DNA of 64,000 nt from Nocardia colli (lineage in GTDB: Bacteria; Actinomycetota; Actinomycetes; Mycobacteriales; Mycobacteriaceae). The stretch lies in contig NZ_VXLC01000003.1 in the NCBI RefSeq assembly GCF_008704205.1, forward strand, positions 620,001-684,000, read 5' to 3'. The notes below the pieces were generated by a model that worked only from the letters and a program-made list of their open reading frames with translations, did no database searches and was not told where the DNA came from. Below, one piece after another: positions 25,202 through 34,390 of the stretch (position 1 is the stretch's first letter; each line of letters opens with the position of its first letter). The translations under genes were made by a program, and so were the position numbers.

Positions 25202-26422
25202 TCAATCTGCTTGTGCCGGAACCCGTTCCGGGCGACGCCGCCACTCCGGAAGGGACAGGTAGGTCGCGGAGCGTAGGGCCCACTCGACCGGGCCGTATCG
25301 ATGGTTACGCAACCACCAGGTGCTGCATGCCAGTTGGGCGGCGTAGGTGAAGAGGGCGATGGCGATGACGCCGGCGGGTGGGACCTTGTCGGCCAGGGCC
25401 AATCCGTAGCCGGTGTAGATCACCATGAGGACGACGGATTGGCTGATGTAGTTGGAGGCCGCCATCCGCCCGGCCGGCGCGAGCCGGCTGATGAACGGTG
25501 CGGTGCGGGGTGATTGGGTGAGGCAGATGATGCCTGCCATGTAGGCGAAGGTCATGAACGGATTGACGAGTTGTTGCACACCGGCCCAGAAGCTGGGCGG
25601 GGTGATCCATTGCATCGTCGCGGCGAAGGTCACCGCCGACACCGGCAGGCCGATCGTCAGACCGCCGGCGAGTACCCGAGGCGCCCAGCGCCGCAACGTC
25701 TCTCGATCGGTGAGCAGCTCACGCTTACCCGCCGCCATGCCCAGCAGGAACATGGCGAAGCTGGTCACGCCCTGGGTGAACCAGATCAGCGCGATGAAGG
25801 TGGGCGCGAGCCACATCTGGCCGGCGAAGGTGTCGCCGAAGCTGCCGGTGTATCCGTCGTGGATCCGTTGCACATCGAAGAGGCTGGCCAGCGCCTTCAC
25901 CCCGTCGTCGGGGGCGTCGCTCGGCAGGAACGCCCAGCCGCTCCACACCACGTACAGGATCGCGCCGGTGATCACGGCGGTCCGCGGCTTCAGCTTCTTC
26001 AACGGGATCAGGATCAGGCACAGGACGGCATAGAGGGTGAGGATGTCGCCGATCCACAGCAGGAAAACGTGAGCGAGCCCGATCACGAGCAATGCCAGGC
26101 AGCGCCGCAGCAGTCGCGCGTTGGCCGAGGCTTCGGCCCGCTGCGCCGCCGCGATCTGCAACGTGAACGAGTAACCGAACAGGAACGCGAACAGCAGATA
26201 GAACCGGCCCTCGAACAGCCCGTTGACCACCGCGCTGACGAAGTGATCGATCGGTCCGTCGAAGCGCGGCTGCGGATGGTCGGCGGTGCCGCCGAACGAC
26301 CACAGCATGGTCGCGACCATGACATTGGTGACGAGGATGCCGAACAGCGCGAACCCGCGCAGAATATCGACCTCGGCGATCCGTCGACCCGACGTGGTGA
26401 CGGGCAGAACCGATTCGGACAT
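25202..26422 (-). CDS. DUF418-family (YeiB-like) membrane protein
   Basis: A 406-residue polytopic membrane protein. The N-terminal motif RIAEVDILRGFALFGILVTN is the DUF418 opening, and the C-terminal domain SNYISQSVVLMVIYTGYGL followed by WLRNHRYGPVEWALR is the conserved family end. About nine to ten transmembrane helices are evident. Members are thought to transport or modify small or lipid-linked molecules, but function is unproven. It is convergent with the MAB_1171c gene, the stops lying about 10 nt apart, and is probably monocistronic. Confidence 0.88.
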   Translation of the reverse strand: MSESVLPVTTSGRRIAEVDILRGFALFGILVTNVMVATMLWSFGGTADHPQPRFDGPIDHFVSAVVNGLFEGRFYLLFAFLFGYSFTLQIAAAQRAEASANARLLRRCLALLVIGLAHVFLLWIGDILTLYAVLCLILIPLKKLKPRTAVITGAILYVVWSGWAFLPSDAPDDGVKALASLFDVQRIHDGYTGSFGDTFAGQMWLAPTFIALIWFTQGVTSFAMFLLGMAAGKRELLTDRETLRRWAPRVLAGGLTIGLPVSAVTFAATMQWITPPSFWAGVQQLVNPFMTFAYMAGIICLTQSPRTAPFISRLAPAGRMAASNYISQSVVLMVIYTGYGLALADKVPPAGVIAIALFTYAAQLACSTWWLRNHRYGPVEWALRSATYLSLPEWRRRPERVPAQAD

Positions 26423-26527
26423 GGTGCGAAATTAGCCGCCGCGGCCGGGTCCGCGCGTCGGTCGACGGGCTGACCCGCGCCCGACATGTGTCTATCGCGA
26501 CCGCGACCTACGGCGTATTGACATCAC

Positions 26528-27286
26528 TCACGTGAGGTCGGCGACCTCCAGGTAGATCTGCCGATCGACCACGATCTCGGCCAGAAACCCTTGCGCGCCA
26601 CCGGCAGTGGCCGGGAACGCCGCGACCGCCAACTCCCCCGCGCGCAACCGGGAACCGGTGAATTCACGCTGCCCGAGGATGATCGGTTGCGCCTGCGCGA
26701 AACCCGCCGCGGCGATCTGGTCCGCGAGTGGCTCGCCGAGCAGGTCGGTCACGGTGCCGGGGATGAGCCGGGCGGTGACGATCTGATCGAAGCTGGGCTG
26801 GCGCGTGATGTGGTGGGCCAGATACATCCGGTCGGGACGGCCGAAGCAGATGTGGGTGAGCAGGCCGCGCCCGCGTTCCCGCTCCGGTTCGAGTTCGGCG
26901 AAGTGGACGACCTCGCGCACCGTGGCGCGCACGCCGGTGGCGATCGCGATGCCGCCGCGTTCGCGCCGGCCGCGGATCAGGGTGCCGTGGAACGATCGGC
27001 GCGGGCGGGGGCGATTCGGATCCAGTTCGGCGACGGGGAAATCCTCGGGATCGAAGGTGTGGATGTCGGTGTAGCCGATCCGCCGATCCGCGCCGAGGGC
27101 CCGGCTGCCACGTTCGTCCAGTTCGACGTCGAGCAGGATCTGGAAGTTGTGCGGCGCCTGGAACGTCGGCCGGTACGAGACGAAGCAGTCGACGCCGGTC
27201 CCGAAAACGACCATGTTGTGCAGACCTGCACCGCCTGCCAGTCCGGGCTGATGGTGTCCGGGGGCGCGAATATGAATTGCACTCAT
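26528..27286 (-). CDS. Conserved actinobacterial hypothetical protein
   Basis: A 252-residue soluble protein starting MSAIHIRAPGHHQPGLAGG. I recognise the N-terminal GGAGLHNMVVFGTG region and the HICFGRPDRMYLAHHITRQP block as conserved among uncharacterised actinomycete proteins, but no function is known. It is rich in beta-strand-like segments and lacks a signal peptide or membrane helix. ATG 27286 is preceded by AAGGAGC at good spacing; an upstream extension to 27367 is less likely. It stands alone between DUF418 and a TetR gene. Confidence 0.7.
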   Translation of the reverse strand: MSAIHIRAPGHHQPGLAGGAGLHNMVVFGTGVDCFVSYRPTFQAPHNFQILLDVELDERGSRALGADRRIGYTDIHTFDPEDFPVAELDPNRPRPRRSFHGTLIRGRRERGGIAIATGVRATVREVVHFAELEPERERGRGLLTHICFGRPDRMYLAHHITRQPSFDQIVTARLIPGTVTDLLGEPLADQIAAAGFAQAQPIILGQREFTGSRLRAGELAVAAFPATAGGAQGFLAEIVVDRQIYLEVADLT

Positions 27287-27387
27287 TGTGAGCTCCTTCC
27301 TTGCCACCCTCACAGTGCCAACCTCCGGCCGCTGTGCCACGAGTGCCGGGCTACTCGAATACCCCATGACCAGCTACTCGACACCGG

Positions 27388-28008
27388 TTACCGATCCCCA
27401 CGCAGGTACCGGGTCACCATGTCGACCAGTTCGTTCTCCACCGCCTCGATCGCGATGCCGCGCGGATCGGCCATGAGCTTGTGCGTGTTCATCTCGACCG
27501 TGAACAGGATCAGTTCCGCCGCGGTGTCGAGGTCGCGCACGCGCACGTCCGGGTGCCGGGCGAGCAGCTCGCGCACCTGACCGACGCGCAGCTTCCCGTG
27601 CCGGGCGACGGTGTCGAGCAGCTCCTGTGACAGCGGGGCCTCCTCGATCATGATGCGCAGCAGCCGCGGGTCGTCGCTGTGGTTGTCGATGGCGTCGCGG
27701 ACCAGCGCCCGGACCGTCGCGCGCAGGCTGCCCGCGGTGAGCTCGAGCTCGTCGCCCTCGGTCCACCGGCCGCGGTCGATGTGCTGGATCAGCAGTTCGG
27801 CGAGGATCGAGTCCTTGTTCGGAAAGTATTGGTACAGCGACCCGATGGAGATGCGGGCGCGTTCGGCGATGCGGTTGGTGGTGCCCGCGGCGTAGCCGTG
27901 CTCGGCGAAAACGTGAGCAGCCGCGGTGAGGATGCGTTCGCGGGTGAGCTCGGCGCGCACCTGTCTGGGCTTGCGACGTGGGTCGAGCTGGCGGCCGGCC
28001 GACGGCAT
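27388..28008 (-). CDS. TetR-family transcriptional regulator
   Basis: A 206-residue regulator. The TetR DNA-binding domain covers about residues 20-65 (RERILTAAAHVFAEHGYAAG, then IAERARISIGSLYQYFPNKDSI). The C-terminal part is an all-helical ligand domain with HSDDPRLLRIMIEEAPLSQEL, the TetR_C element common in repressors of oxidoreductase genes. It is divergent to the PPOX-reductase-ferredoxin gene, with only 67 bp between. An operator-like palindrome (28058-28069) lies next to that gene's start. It most likely represses that gene. Confidence 0.9.
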   Translation of the reverse strand: MPSAGRQLDPRRKPRQVRAELTRERILTAAAHVFAEHGYAAGTTNRIAERARISIGSLYQYFPNKDSILAELLIQHIDRGRWTEGDELELTAGSLRATVRALVRDAIDNHSDDPRLLRIMIEEAPLSQELLDTVARHGKLRVGQVRELLARHPDVRVRDLDTAAELILFTVEMNTHKLMADPRGIAIEAVENELVDMVTRYLRGDR

Positions 28009-28057
28009 TCGGAACCTCCTGCGGAGCGCGAAAAGCGAGTAGCCAAAAAGCTGAGCA

Positions 28058-28069
28058 ATTGTTCACAAT
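28058..28069. promoter_or_regulatory. Possible TetR operator between divergent genes
   Basis: ATTGTTCACAAT is a 5-bp inverted repeat with a 2-bp centre, 6 bp before ATG 28076. Its place between the TetR gene and its divergent neighbour suits repression of both. Confidence 0.5.
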
Positions 28070-28075
28070 AGTGTC

Positions 28076-30250
28076 ATGACCTGGGAGAACATGTCCATCC
28101 CCGCGGTGAGCAACGGGGCCGGTAACTCGACTCTGCGCCAGCTGACGACGGTGGACGAGATCGAGACGATCGTCGGTCGCCCGGCGTCGATAATCATGCT
28201 GAAACAACTCGATGCGCTTGACGAGGGGTGCCGGACGGTGCTCGCGCACTCCCCGATCGCGGCGTTCGGCTACCGGGACCGCGACGGTGTCAGCCGGACG
28301 ACGTTCATCGGCGGCACGCCGGGGTTCGTGCGGGTGCAGTCGGCCAAGCGGATCTCGTTCTCGCTGTCCGGGGCCAGCGAGCCGCACGGTCCGGTTTCGT
28401 TCTTCTTCCTGCTGCCGGGTGTCGGGGAGATTCTTCGGGTCAACGGTTCGGTGACCGGGCGCAAGGGTGCGCAGACGGGCGTCGAGATCGAGGAGGCCTT
28501 CGTGCATTGCGCGCAGGCGGTGCTGCGGTCGCGGCTGTGGCAGCCGGCTGTCCCGGCCGCGCCGGTTGTGGTCGAGGGTTCGGGTCCGTTGTTCCGGCCC
28601 GGGGTCGCGGAATTCCTGGCTGCCGCACCGTTTCTCGCGTTGTCCTCGTGGGATTCCGCCGGCGGGAGTGACACGAGCCCGCGCGGGGATCGGGAGGCGG
28701 TGGCGCGGATCGTGGACGGCCACACGCTCGTCATGCCGGATCGGCGGGGCAACAAGCGCGCCGACACGCTGCACAATCTGTTGCGCGACGATCGGCTGTC
28801 GTTCGCGGCGATGGTCCCGGGACGCAGCGGTGTGCTGCACGTTCGCGGCCGGGGCTCGATCACCGACGATCCGGCGTTGCTCGAGACGTTGGCGTTGCGC
28901 GGGATGGCGCCGCACGCGGCGCTGCTCATCGATGTCGAGGATGCCGAGGTGGTCGGCAACGACGCGGTGGTGCGGTCGCGGCTGTGGACGCCGGGTGCGC
29001 TGGTCGATCGTGACGCGGTGCCCGACCTGATGGCGTTGGCCGGGAAGCACTTGGCCGCCAGTACCGCGAAGGGTGGTCCGCCCGCGTTCTTGCTGAAGGC
29101 AGTCGGGGCGATACCGGGGGTGAACCGATTGATGCGACTGATCATGAATCGGGCCTACCGGTCCGGGTTGGAGAAGGAGGGTTACGAGGACATCGAGACG
29201 AGCCGTCGGCTTCCGGACGGCAGCAGCGAGACGAACAAGCCCGTGCGAGAGGTGCGGATCGCCGAGATTCGTGCGGAGACGCCGACCGCGGTCACCCTCG
29301 TACTGGAGGACGTCGACGGCCCGGGTTCGTTCGACTTCCGCGCCGGACAGTTCTTCACCCTCGTCACCGACATCGACGGTCGTCCGGAGCGGCGCGCGTA
29401 TTCGGCTTCGTCGGCGCCCGGAGGCTCTCGATTGGAGGTCACCGTCAAACACGTTGCGGGCGGACGATTCTCCACGCACGTGCATCGAGGTCTGCGCGTC
29501 GGCGATCAACTCGCGGTCCGCGGACCGGCGGGCTCCTTCCACCTCGAACCGCAACCTCCGGACCAGATCGTGCTGGTCGCCGCAGGCAGTGGTGTGACGC
29601 CGATGATGAGCATCATCCGTACGCAGCTGACGGATTCGGCGGACCGCACCCGGATCGCGCTGCTCTACAGCAGTCGCTGCGAGGAGGAGATCATCTTCGC
29701 CGATCAGCTGACGCGGCTGGCGAAGGACAATCCCGAGCGGCTGAGCGTCACCCACGTCTTGACTCAGCGCGAGGGACGGCTCGATGCGGACGGCATACGT
29801 CGCTGGGTCGCCGATCTATCTCCGGCCGCGGGCACCCACTATTACGTGTGCGGTCCCGTTCCGCTGATGGACGCCGTTCGCACTGCCGTCACCGGGCTCG
29901 GAGTTCCCGACGAGCTGGTGCACCACGAGCGCTACATCAGCGGAACAGACACTGCCACCGAAGTGACCGCGCCACAGGAGATGACCGTCGAACAGGACGG
30001 GCACCAGGTCGGCACAGTGGTCGTCGAGCCCGGCCAGACCCTGCTCGACGCAGGCCTCGCCGCCGGACTCCCGATGCCCTACTCCTGCACCGTCGGCAAC
30101 TGCGGCGACTGCATGGTGAAACTCCGCAGCGGTGAGGTCACGCAGAGCGAGCCGAACTGCCTGACGCCGCAACAGAAAGCCGACGGTTTCGTCCTGGCAT
30201 GCGTGGGTTGCCCGCTATCGAAGATCACCCTCGAGATCACCGACCTGTGA
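28076..30250 (+). CDS. Fusion: two PPOX-like domains + ferredoxin reductase + [2Fe-2S] ferredoxin
   Basis: A 724-residue multidomain redox protein. Residues about 35-165 and 170-340 are two pyridoxamine-phosphate-oxidase-like split-barrel halves (GTPGFVRVQSAKRISF; then VMPDRRGNKRADTLHNLL). An FNR-type module follows (about 390-625) with FAD motif RRAYSASSAP and NAD motif AAGSGVTPMMSI. The C-terminus is a plant-type ferredoxin with Cys671, Cys676, Cys679 and Cys709 (C-x4-C-x2-C-x29-C). Electrons would pass NAD(P)H to FAD to Fe-S; the flavin-binding PPOX part may be the acceptor or substrate site. ATG 28091, preceded by GGGAG, is an alternative start. Substrate unknown; a divergent TetR gene suggests inducible expression. 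Confidence 0.88.
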   Translation: MTWENMSIPAVSNGAGNSTLRQLTTVDEIETIVGRPASIIMLKQLDALDEGCRTVLAHSPIAAFGYRDRDGVSRTTFIGGTPGFVRVQSAKRISFSLSGASEPHGPVSFFFLLPGVGEILRVNGSVTGRKGAQTGVEIEEAFVHCAQAVLRSRLWQPAVPAAPVVVEGSGPLFRPGVAEFLAAAPFLALSSWDSAGGSDTSPRGDREAVARIVDGHTLVMPDRRGNKRADTLHNLLRDDRLSFAAMVPGRSGVLHVRGRGSITDDPALLETLALRGMAPHAALLIDVEDAEVVGNDAVVRSRLWTPGALVDRDAVPDLMALAGKHLAASTAKGGPPAFLLKAVGAIPGVNRLMRLIMNRAYRSGLEKEGYEDIETSRRLPDGSSETNKPVREVRIAEIRAETPTAVTLVLEDVDGPGSFDFRAGQFFTLVTDIDGRPERRAYSASSAPGGSRLEVTVKHVAGGRFSTHVHRGLRVGDQLAVRGPAGSFHLEPQPPDQIVLVAAGSGVTPMMSIIRTQLTDSADRTRIALLYSSRCEEEIIFADQLTRLAKDNPERLSVTHVLTQREGRLDADGIRRWVADLSPAAGTHYYVCGPVPLMDAVRTAVTGLGVPDELVHHERYISGTDTATEVTAPQEMTVEQDGHQVGTVVVEPGQTLLDAGLAAGLPMPYSCTVGNCGDCMVKLRSGEVTQSEPNCLTPQQKADGFVLACVGCPLSKITLEITDL

Positions 30251-30328
30251 ACTCATACGAGGCACGGTGCGCGGGTACGCATCGTGTGCCAGAAGACAAT
30301 CCGAGCCTGCGCAACTGCGGTCGGGCCG

Positions 30329-31750
30329 TCAATGTGGTGCGGCCATCGCCTTCAGATCGGGAAGGTTGCCGATGCGCTGACTTGCCGGGCGGCCCGGTGC
30401 GCTCGTCTGTGGTGATCCGGTGGCGCGCAGGCGAGCACGCACTTCGGCGGGTGTTCTGCGTTGACCGGCCGCCGTGCTGATTCCCTGATAGCCGGCGACG
30501 GCTCCGGTGACGATCGGTGAGGCGCTCGATGTTCCACTGAACATGTCGGTGTACCAGAGGTCTTCGTCGGCGCCGCCTTGCAGATCGCCGTAGCCGGTGG
30601 TGGTGACCTCGCGTCCCCACGCCTGGGTGTCGACGCGGGAGCCGAAGTTGGAGAAGGCCAGCCGGGAGCGGCCGGGTCCGTGGTCGTGACCGTGGAAGCC
30701 GGCGGGTGGTGCGCCCGCGCCGACGATGATCGCGCCGGAATCGGCCGCGCCACCGCGGAACGGGTTGCGCCACGCGGCGGGAAAGCCCGCTGGGCGAGTG
30801 TCGTAGAGAGCGGCGTCGAGATCTTCCGCGCCGTTTCCGCCGGCCTCCACCACGATGACTCCGCGCCCGACCGCGTACCGGATCGCGGCGAGATCGTCCG
30901 GCCACCATTCGATCGCGATATAACCGGCCTGGTCCGGGCGGCCCGCGTAGTTGAATCGTGGTCCGGGACGGTGCAGTTCGAGCAGGATGACATCGCCTGC
31001 ACCGAGCGCGTCGGCGGCGGTCCGGATCGCGGCGGCCGATCCAGGTCCGAAGATCGAGACGGCTCGGATCAGGGCGTCGGGTGCGATGCCGGTGATGCCG
31101 AAGGCGTTCACGTCGCCGCTGATCTCGCCGGCGACCGCGGTGCCGTGATCACGCCAGCCTTGATCCGGTGACGGATCGCCGCCGATGACTCCGCCTTGAT
31201 TGGCAAGCAGATCTTCGTGCGTGAACCGCCACGCGCCTTCGATGTCGATCACCCGCACGCCTTGTCCGCGTCCCCCGGGCACGGTCCAGGCCCAGCGCGC
31301 ATCGACACCTTGTGGAGCGGCGTCCAGGTAACCCTGGCGCGCTTCGAAATTCGGGGTGACCGGCGGTGCGTCGGCGGCCGCGGTCTCGATGCTGCCGTCC
31401 GGGGCGATCGGTGGTTCGGCGGGCGGTTTGAGGTAGGCGCCGTCGACCGAGTCGTCGTCGCGCAGCCGCGCGGCCAGGTCAGCGAGTCCTTCGGTGACCC
31501 CACGGACGGCGAAGAACTTCAGGTACTCCGCGGCGACGGGTTCGTGGGGAGTCCCTGCGACCCGCGCGTGCAGGCGATTCGGCGGACCGAAGATGCGAGC
31601 GAGCCGGCCGCCCGCAGGCAGCAGCGCGGTCAACCGCGCCTCGGTGCCGCGACTATCGCTGAGCGCGCTCGGCGTGAGCGTGGTGTCCGGGCCGTGGGTG
31701 ACCACGATCAGTTCCGCCGGCGAGCGGGGCGCGGAGTGCTGCGATGCCAT
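30329..31750 (-). CDS. S8-family (subtilisin-like) serine peptidase, no signal peptide
   Basis: A 473-residue subtilase. The catalytic Asp region reads VRVIDIEGAW (D-I-E in place of the common D-T-G), His is in DHGTAVAGEI, the oxyanion Asn in VEAGGNG, and Ser in FSGTSSASPIV. About 150 residues of N-terminal propeptide-like sequence precede the domain. There is no Sec or Tat signal peptide and no C-terminal anchor, so the protein appears cytoplasmic unless exported by a non-classical route. No partner inhibitor or secretion gene adjoins it. Confidence 0.85.
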   Translation of the reverse strand: MASQHSAPRSPAELIVVTHGPDTTLTPSALSDSRGTEARLTALLPAGGRLARIFGPPNRLHARVAGTPHEPVAAEYLKFFAVRGVTEGLADLAARLRDDDSVDGAYLKPPAEPPIAPDGSIETAAADAPPVTPNFEARQGYLDAAPQGVDARWAWTVPGGRGQGVRVIDIEGAWRFTHEDLLANQGGVIGGDPSPDQGWRDHGTAVAGEISGDVNAFGITGIAPDALIRAVSIFGPGSAAAIRTAADALGAGDVILLELHRPGPRFNYAGRPDQAGYIAIEWWPDDLAAIRYAVGRGVIVVEAGGNGAEDLDAALYDTRPAGFPAAWRNPFRGGAADSGAIIVGAGAPPAGFHGHDHGPGRSRLAFSNFGSRVDTQAWGREVTTTGYGDLQGGADEDLWYTDMFSGTSSASPIVTGAVAGYQGISTAAGQRRTPAEVRARLRATGSPQTSAPGRPASQRIGNLPDLKAMAAPH

Positions 31751-31828
31751 CGTTCAAGTCAACCGCGTGCGCCGGCCGGGCACTGCCGTAATGAGTTACG
31801 CAACGGCCGCATATCGGCATCGCCTGCA

Positions 31829-32422
31829 TCAGCGAACCGCACGCATGCGCGACACTCCGGGCAGATCCACCACGCCGTGCCGGACCGCGGCGACGCTCAG
31901 CACCTCCATCGTCCCGATCACGATGAGGAACAGGCCGACCACCAGCCCGAGTACGTCCACCGAATCGAACGGCAGCACGCCGATCACGATGCCGAGCACC
32001 ATCGTCGCCAGCCCGAACAGCTCCTGCCGACCGGCGCCGGCCAGATTGTTCGCCCAGACCGCGACCGTGGCATGGCAGATCCCGCGCACCGACCACGCCA
32101 GCCCGATCCAGAACGACAGCAGCAGCGCCGAATTCCCACCGGCGAAACACAGCACGGCCAGCAGCATCGACACCGCACCACTGGCGAAGACGAGCACCCG
32201 CAGGGCAGGCGCGAACTTCGCACCGAACGCGATGACCATCTGCAAACCGCCGTTGAGCAGCAGGTACAGACCGAACAACAGCTCCGCGGTCGGCATCGAC
32301 TTGTGTGGCCATACCGCTACGACCACACCCACGATCATTGAGCAGGCACCGGCCACCACTATCGCCTGCCGGGCATTCCCGGACAGTGGTTCCGTACGCC
32401 CTGCTAGCTCGCTTTCGGGCAT
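31829..32422 (-). CDS. HdeD/DUF308-family membrane protein
   Basis: A 197-residue protein with six hydrophobic helices arranged as three repeated pairs, the HdeD/DUF308 pattern. Segments such as AIVVAGACSMIVGVVVAVWP, LLFGLYLLLNGGLQMVIAFG and VLGLVVGLFLIVIGTMEVLS illustrate this. In E. coli HdeD contributes to acid resistance; the role of actinobacterial members is not defined. It is probably monocistronic and reads toward the subtilase gene. Confidence 0.8.
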   Translation of the reverse strand: MPESELAGRTEPLSGNARQAIVVAGACSMIVGVVVAVWPHKSMPTAELLFGLYLLLNGGLQMVIAFGAKFAPALRVLVFASGAVSMLLAVLCFAGGNSALLLSFWIGLAWSVRGICHATVAVWANNLAGAGRQELFGLATMVLGIVIGVLPFDSVDVLGLVVGLFLIVIGTMEVLSVAAVRHGVVDLPGVSRMRAVR

Positions 32423-32499
32423 AGCTACATGATATGGCCGGATCGTTCAGTTAGCCGCGTGTTTGCTTTCACTCGGTGCGGCGACCGAGCGCGGTGCGA

Positions 32500-32695
32500 T
32501 CAGGCCGAGTCGAGCGGGAGAATCAGGGCACGGAAGGTCGTGTAGCGGGCCAGATTCTCGGTGGCGTCCGCGGCGGTGCGCCGGCCGATGTCGGACGCGA
32601 GGGCGGATCGCAGCGCGGCCATGTTGTCCCAGTCCAGCATCGGAGGGTTCGTCGTAGATCACGACGAATCGTGCCGCGGGCTCCGTGACCGTCAT
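32500..32695 (-). pseudogene. EthD-family protein remnant with internal deletion and frameshift
   Basis: The first frame from ATG 32695 reads MTVTEPAARFVVIYDEPSDA, the start of EthD proteins (FVVIYDEPxD). A second frame then reads LDWDNMAALRSALASDIG and ends FRALILPLDSA with a stop at 32500-32502, the normal EthD C-terminal half. About 45-50 central residues (the F-D-x-Y-Y-x-x-H-V-P-L-A region) are missing and the frames do not join. It is therefore a decayed copy of a roughly 100-residue ferredoxin-like-fold protein. Confidence 0.75.
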
Positions 32696-32793
32696 CCGTT
32701 CAACTCCTGTCATGAGGAATCTTCAGCGCGGTGGCACCGGCGCTGGGCCTTCTCCATGTAGACCGCGGGCGCAACCGAAAGGAATCGCGCCGC

Positions 32794-33357
32794 TCAAGGG
32801 TGCATGTCGGAGCCGAGTAGTGGGTGAACTTCCAACGTGCACGCGGTGATGGTCGCGGCGACGAGCTTGGGCGCGGGGGCGTCGGGTGGGGTGACGAGTA
32901 GGCGGGTGTAGGTGGGGCAAGAGTTGCCGGCGGCGTCGACGGCCATTCCCTCGACGATGGCCGACGCGGCACCGGCGGTGGGGATGTTGCTGTCGGTCAC
33001 GGTGACCGGTGGCGGCGCATCGCGGTCGGGCGGGAGTCCGCCGAGGTAGCCGCGGAGGGTGTGGTCGGCGCGGATGGCGGGCCCGCCCTCGTCGGCCTCG
33101 ACCTCGGGGTAGCCCGAAAGCTCGCATGCCGGAGTGCCGTTGATCAGGCCGATGGTGATCTGCACGCCGCGATGAGTCGCGCCGGGTGAGACCTCGGTCG
33201 CGCTGAGCACGAGTCGGCCGGGCGCGCAGGGGGAAATCTGCTTGCTGCCGATGCTCGGCGGAGCGTCGTCCGAGGCCGGGTCGCTCGCGCATCCGGCCGC
33301 TGCGATCACCGCGGCGCAGAGGGCGATCCGGGCGTATCGCTTGGTCTGTTTCGACAT
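32794..33357 (-). CDS. DUF4232-like lipoprotein
   Basis: A 187-residue exported lipoprotein. The N-terminus MSKQTKRYARIALCAAVIAA leads to the lipobox AAGC, so Cys23 would be lipidated. The mature part resembles DUF4232 domains, with ACELSGYPEVE-type strands around CAPGRLVLSATEVSPG and a C-terminal CTLEVHPLLG. DUF4232 proteins are surface proteins of unknown function. ATG 33357 has AAGGATC upstream and gives a compact signal peptide; the in-frame ATG at 33387 would add ten residues. Confidence 0.8.
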   Translation of the reverse strand: MSKQTKRYARIALCAAVIAAAGCASDPASDDAPPSIGSKQISPCAPGRLVLSATEVSPGATHRGVQITIGLINGTPACELSGYPEVEADEGGPAIRADHTLRGYLGGLPPDRDAPPPVTVTDSNIPTAGAASAIVEGMAVDAAGNSCPTYTRLLVTPPDAPAPKLVAATITACTLEVHPLLGSDMHP

Positions 33358-33504
33358 AGGAATCAGATCCTTTCGTCGTCGGAGCAAGCCATCCCCCGCG
33401 GCGCTATCCGTTCACTCCGATAAGGATATGGTCGCAGGTGACCGGGTGCGTGTCTCGTCAACCAGGTCGAACCCGCTTGCGGCCGTTCGGGTTTCGACCG
33501 TCCG

Positions 33505-34176
33505 CTAATCCTCGGCGTGCCCGGCGAAACTCAGGAACACTCCGCGCACCGAGGAACCGTCCAGCAGTCGCCACGGCGCGGTGACGTGACCGGCGCCGGC
33601 CCGTTCGGACTGCTCGTCACCGGGGCGCAGAATCCGGTTGATCCGGACGATCGCCGTGCTGCCCGGCACCCGCGCACCGACCATGATGTCGGTGCGTGCC
33701 GATCCGTCTTCCGCCGACACCGGCTCCGATCCCAGTGCGGGAACGGCGATTTCGGGGGTCACCACGGTGACCGATTCGTCGGTCTTCCCGCTGTCGTGCT
33801 GCGCCTGGGGCTGCGCCGTTCCATCGAGCAACGCCAGGATCTGCGCCACCACGACCGGATCGCGCGTTCCGTCGTAGAGCCAGCGCTGCCCGAGCACGCC
33901 GTGCGTCGACGTGCCGATGAGGGCGTCCTCGGCTCCGTCGAGCGGCGCGCCGCGATAGGCGAACGGCACCTGATAGGTGACCGGCTCGTCGCCGGAACTG
34001 TCGGTGACCGCCATGAATTCGATCCCGACCGCACCGTCCGGATCGTCGAGCCGGAATCCCCCGACCCGATCCAGCACCGGCCCGGTGCCGCCGCGGTACC
34101 ACGACCTGGTCGGCAACCACGAAGCCAACAATTCCACCTTGGTGGGCACCATCGTCGTCTCGTGGATGACGGCCAT
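33505..34176 (-). CDS. Maltokinase N-terminal cap-like domain protein
   Basis: A 223-residue protein that opens MAVIHETTMVPTKVELLASW and continues with GGFRLDDPDGAVGIEFMAV, VPFAYRGAPLDGAEDALIGT and HGVLGQRWLYDGTRDPVVVA. These are the signatures of free-standing proteins similar to the N-terminal cap of mycobacterial maltokinase. They are often misnamed glucan branching proteins. The kinase domain is absent, so phosphorylation of maltose is not expected. The role may be regulatory or sugar-binding; no trehalose or GlgE-pathway genes are adjacent. Confidence 0.8.
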   Translation of the reverse strand: MAVIHETTMVPTKVELLASWLPTRSWYRGGTGPVLDRVGGFRLDDPDGAVGIEFMAVTDSSGDEPVTYQVPFAYRGAPLDGAEDALIGTSTHGVLGQRWLYDGTRDPVVVAQILALLDGTAQPQAQHDSGKTDESVTVVTPEIAVPALGSEPVSAEDGSARTDIMVGARVPGSTAIVRINRILRPGDEQSERAGAGHVTAPWRLLDGSSVRGVFLSFAGHAED

Positions 34177-34390
34177 GCTCCGAGTCCTCCTGCTTCCGCG
34201 CCGCGGCGACGCTGTGCCCCGAGTTTATGGGACCCGGATGCGCCGGCCGTACCGATTCCGTTGCCGCCGCCCTGATTTCGGATGTCCGAGAACTCCGCGA
34301 TCGCCAACGTCCCGATGCTCTGCCGGGATATTCTTGATGTGGTGTTTTCGTGACGAAGCGTGTTCCCGTACAGCGACGCTTGGAGCGAGC

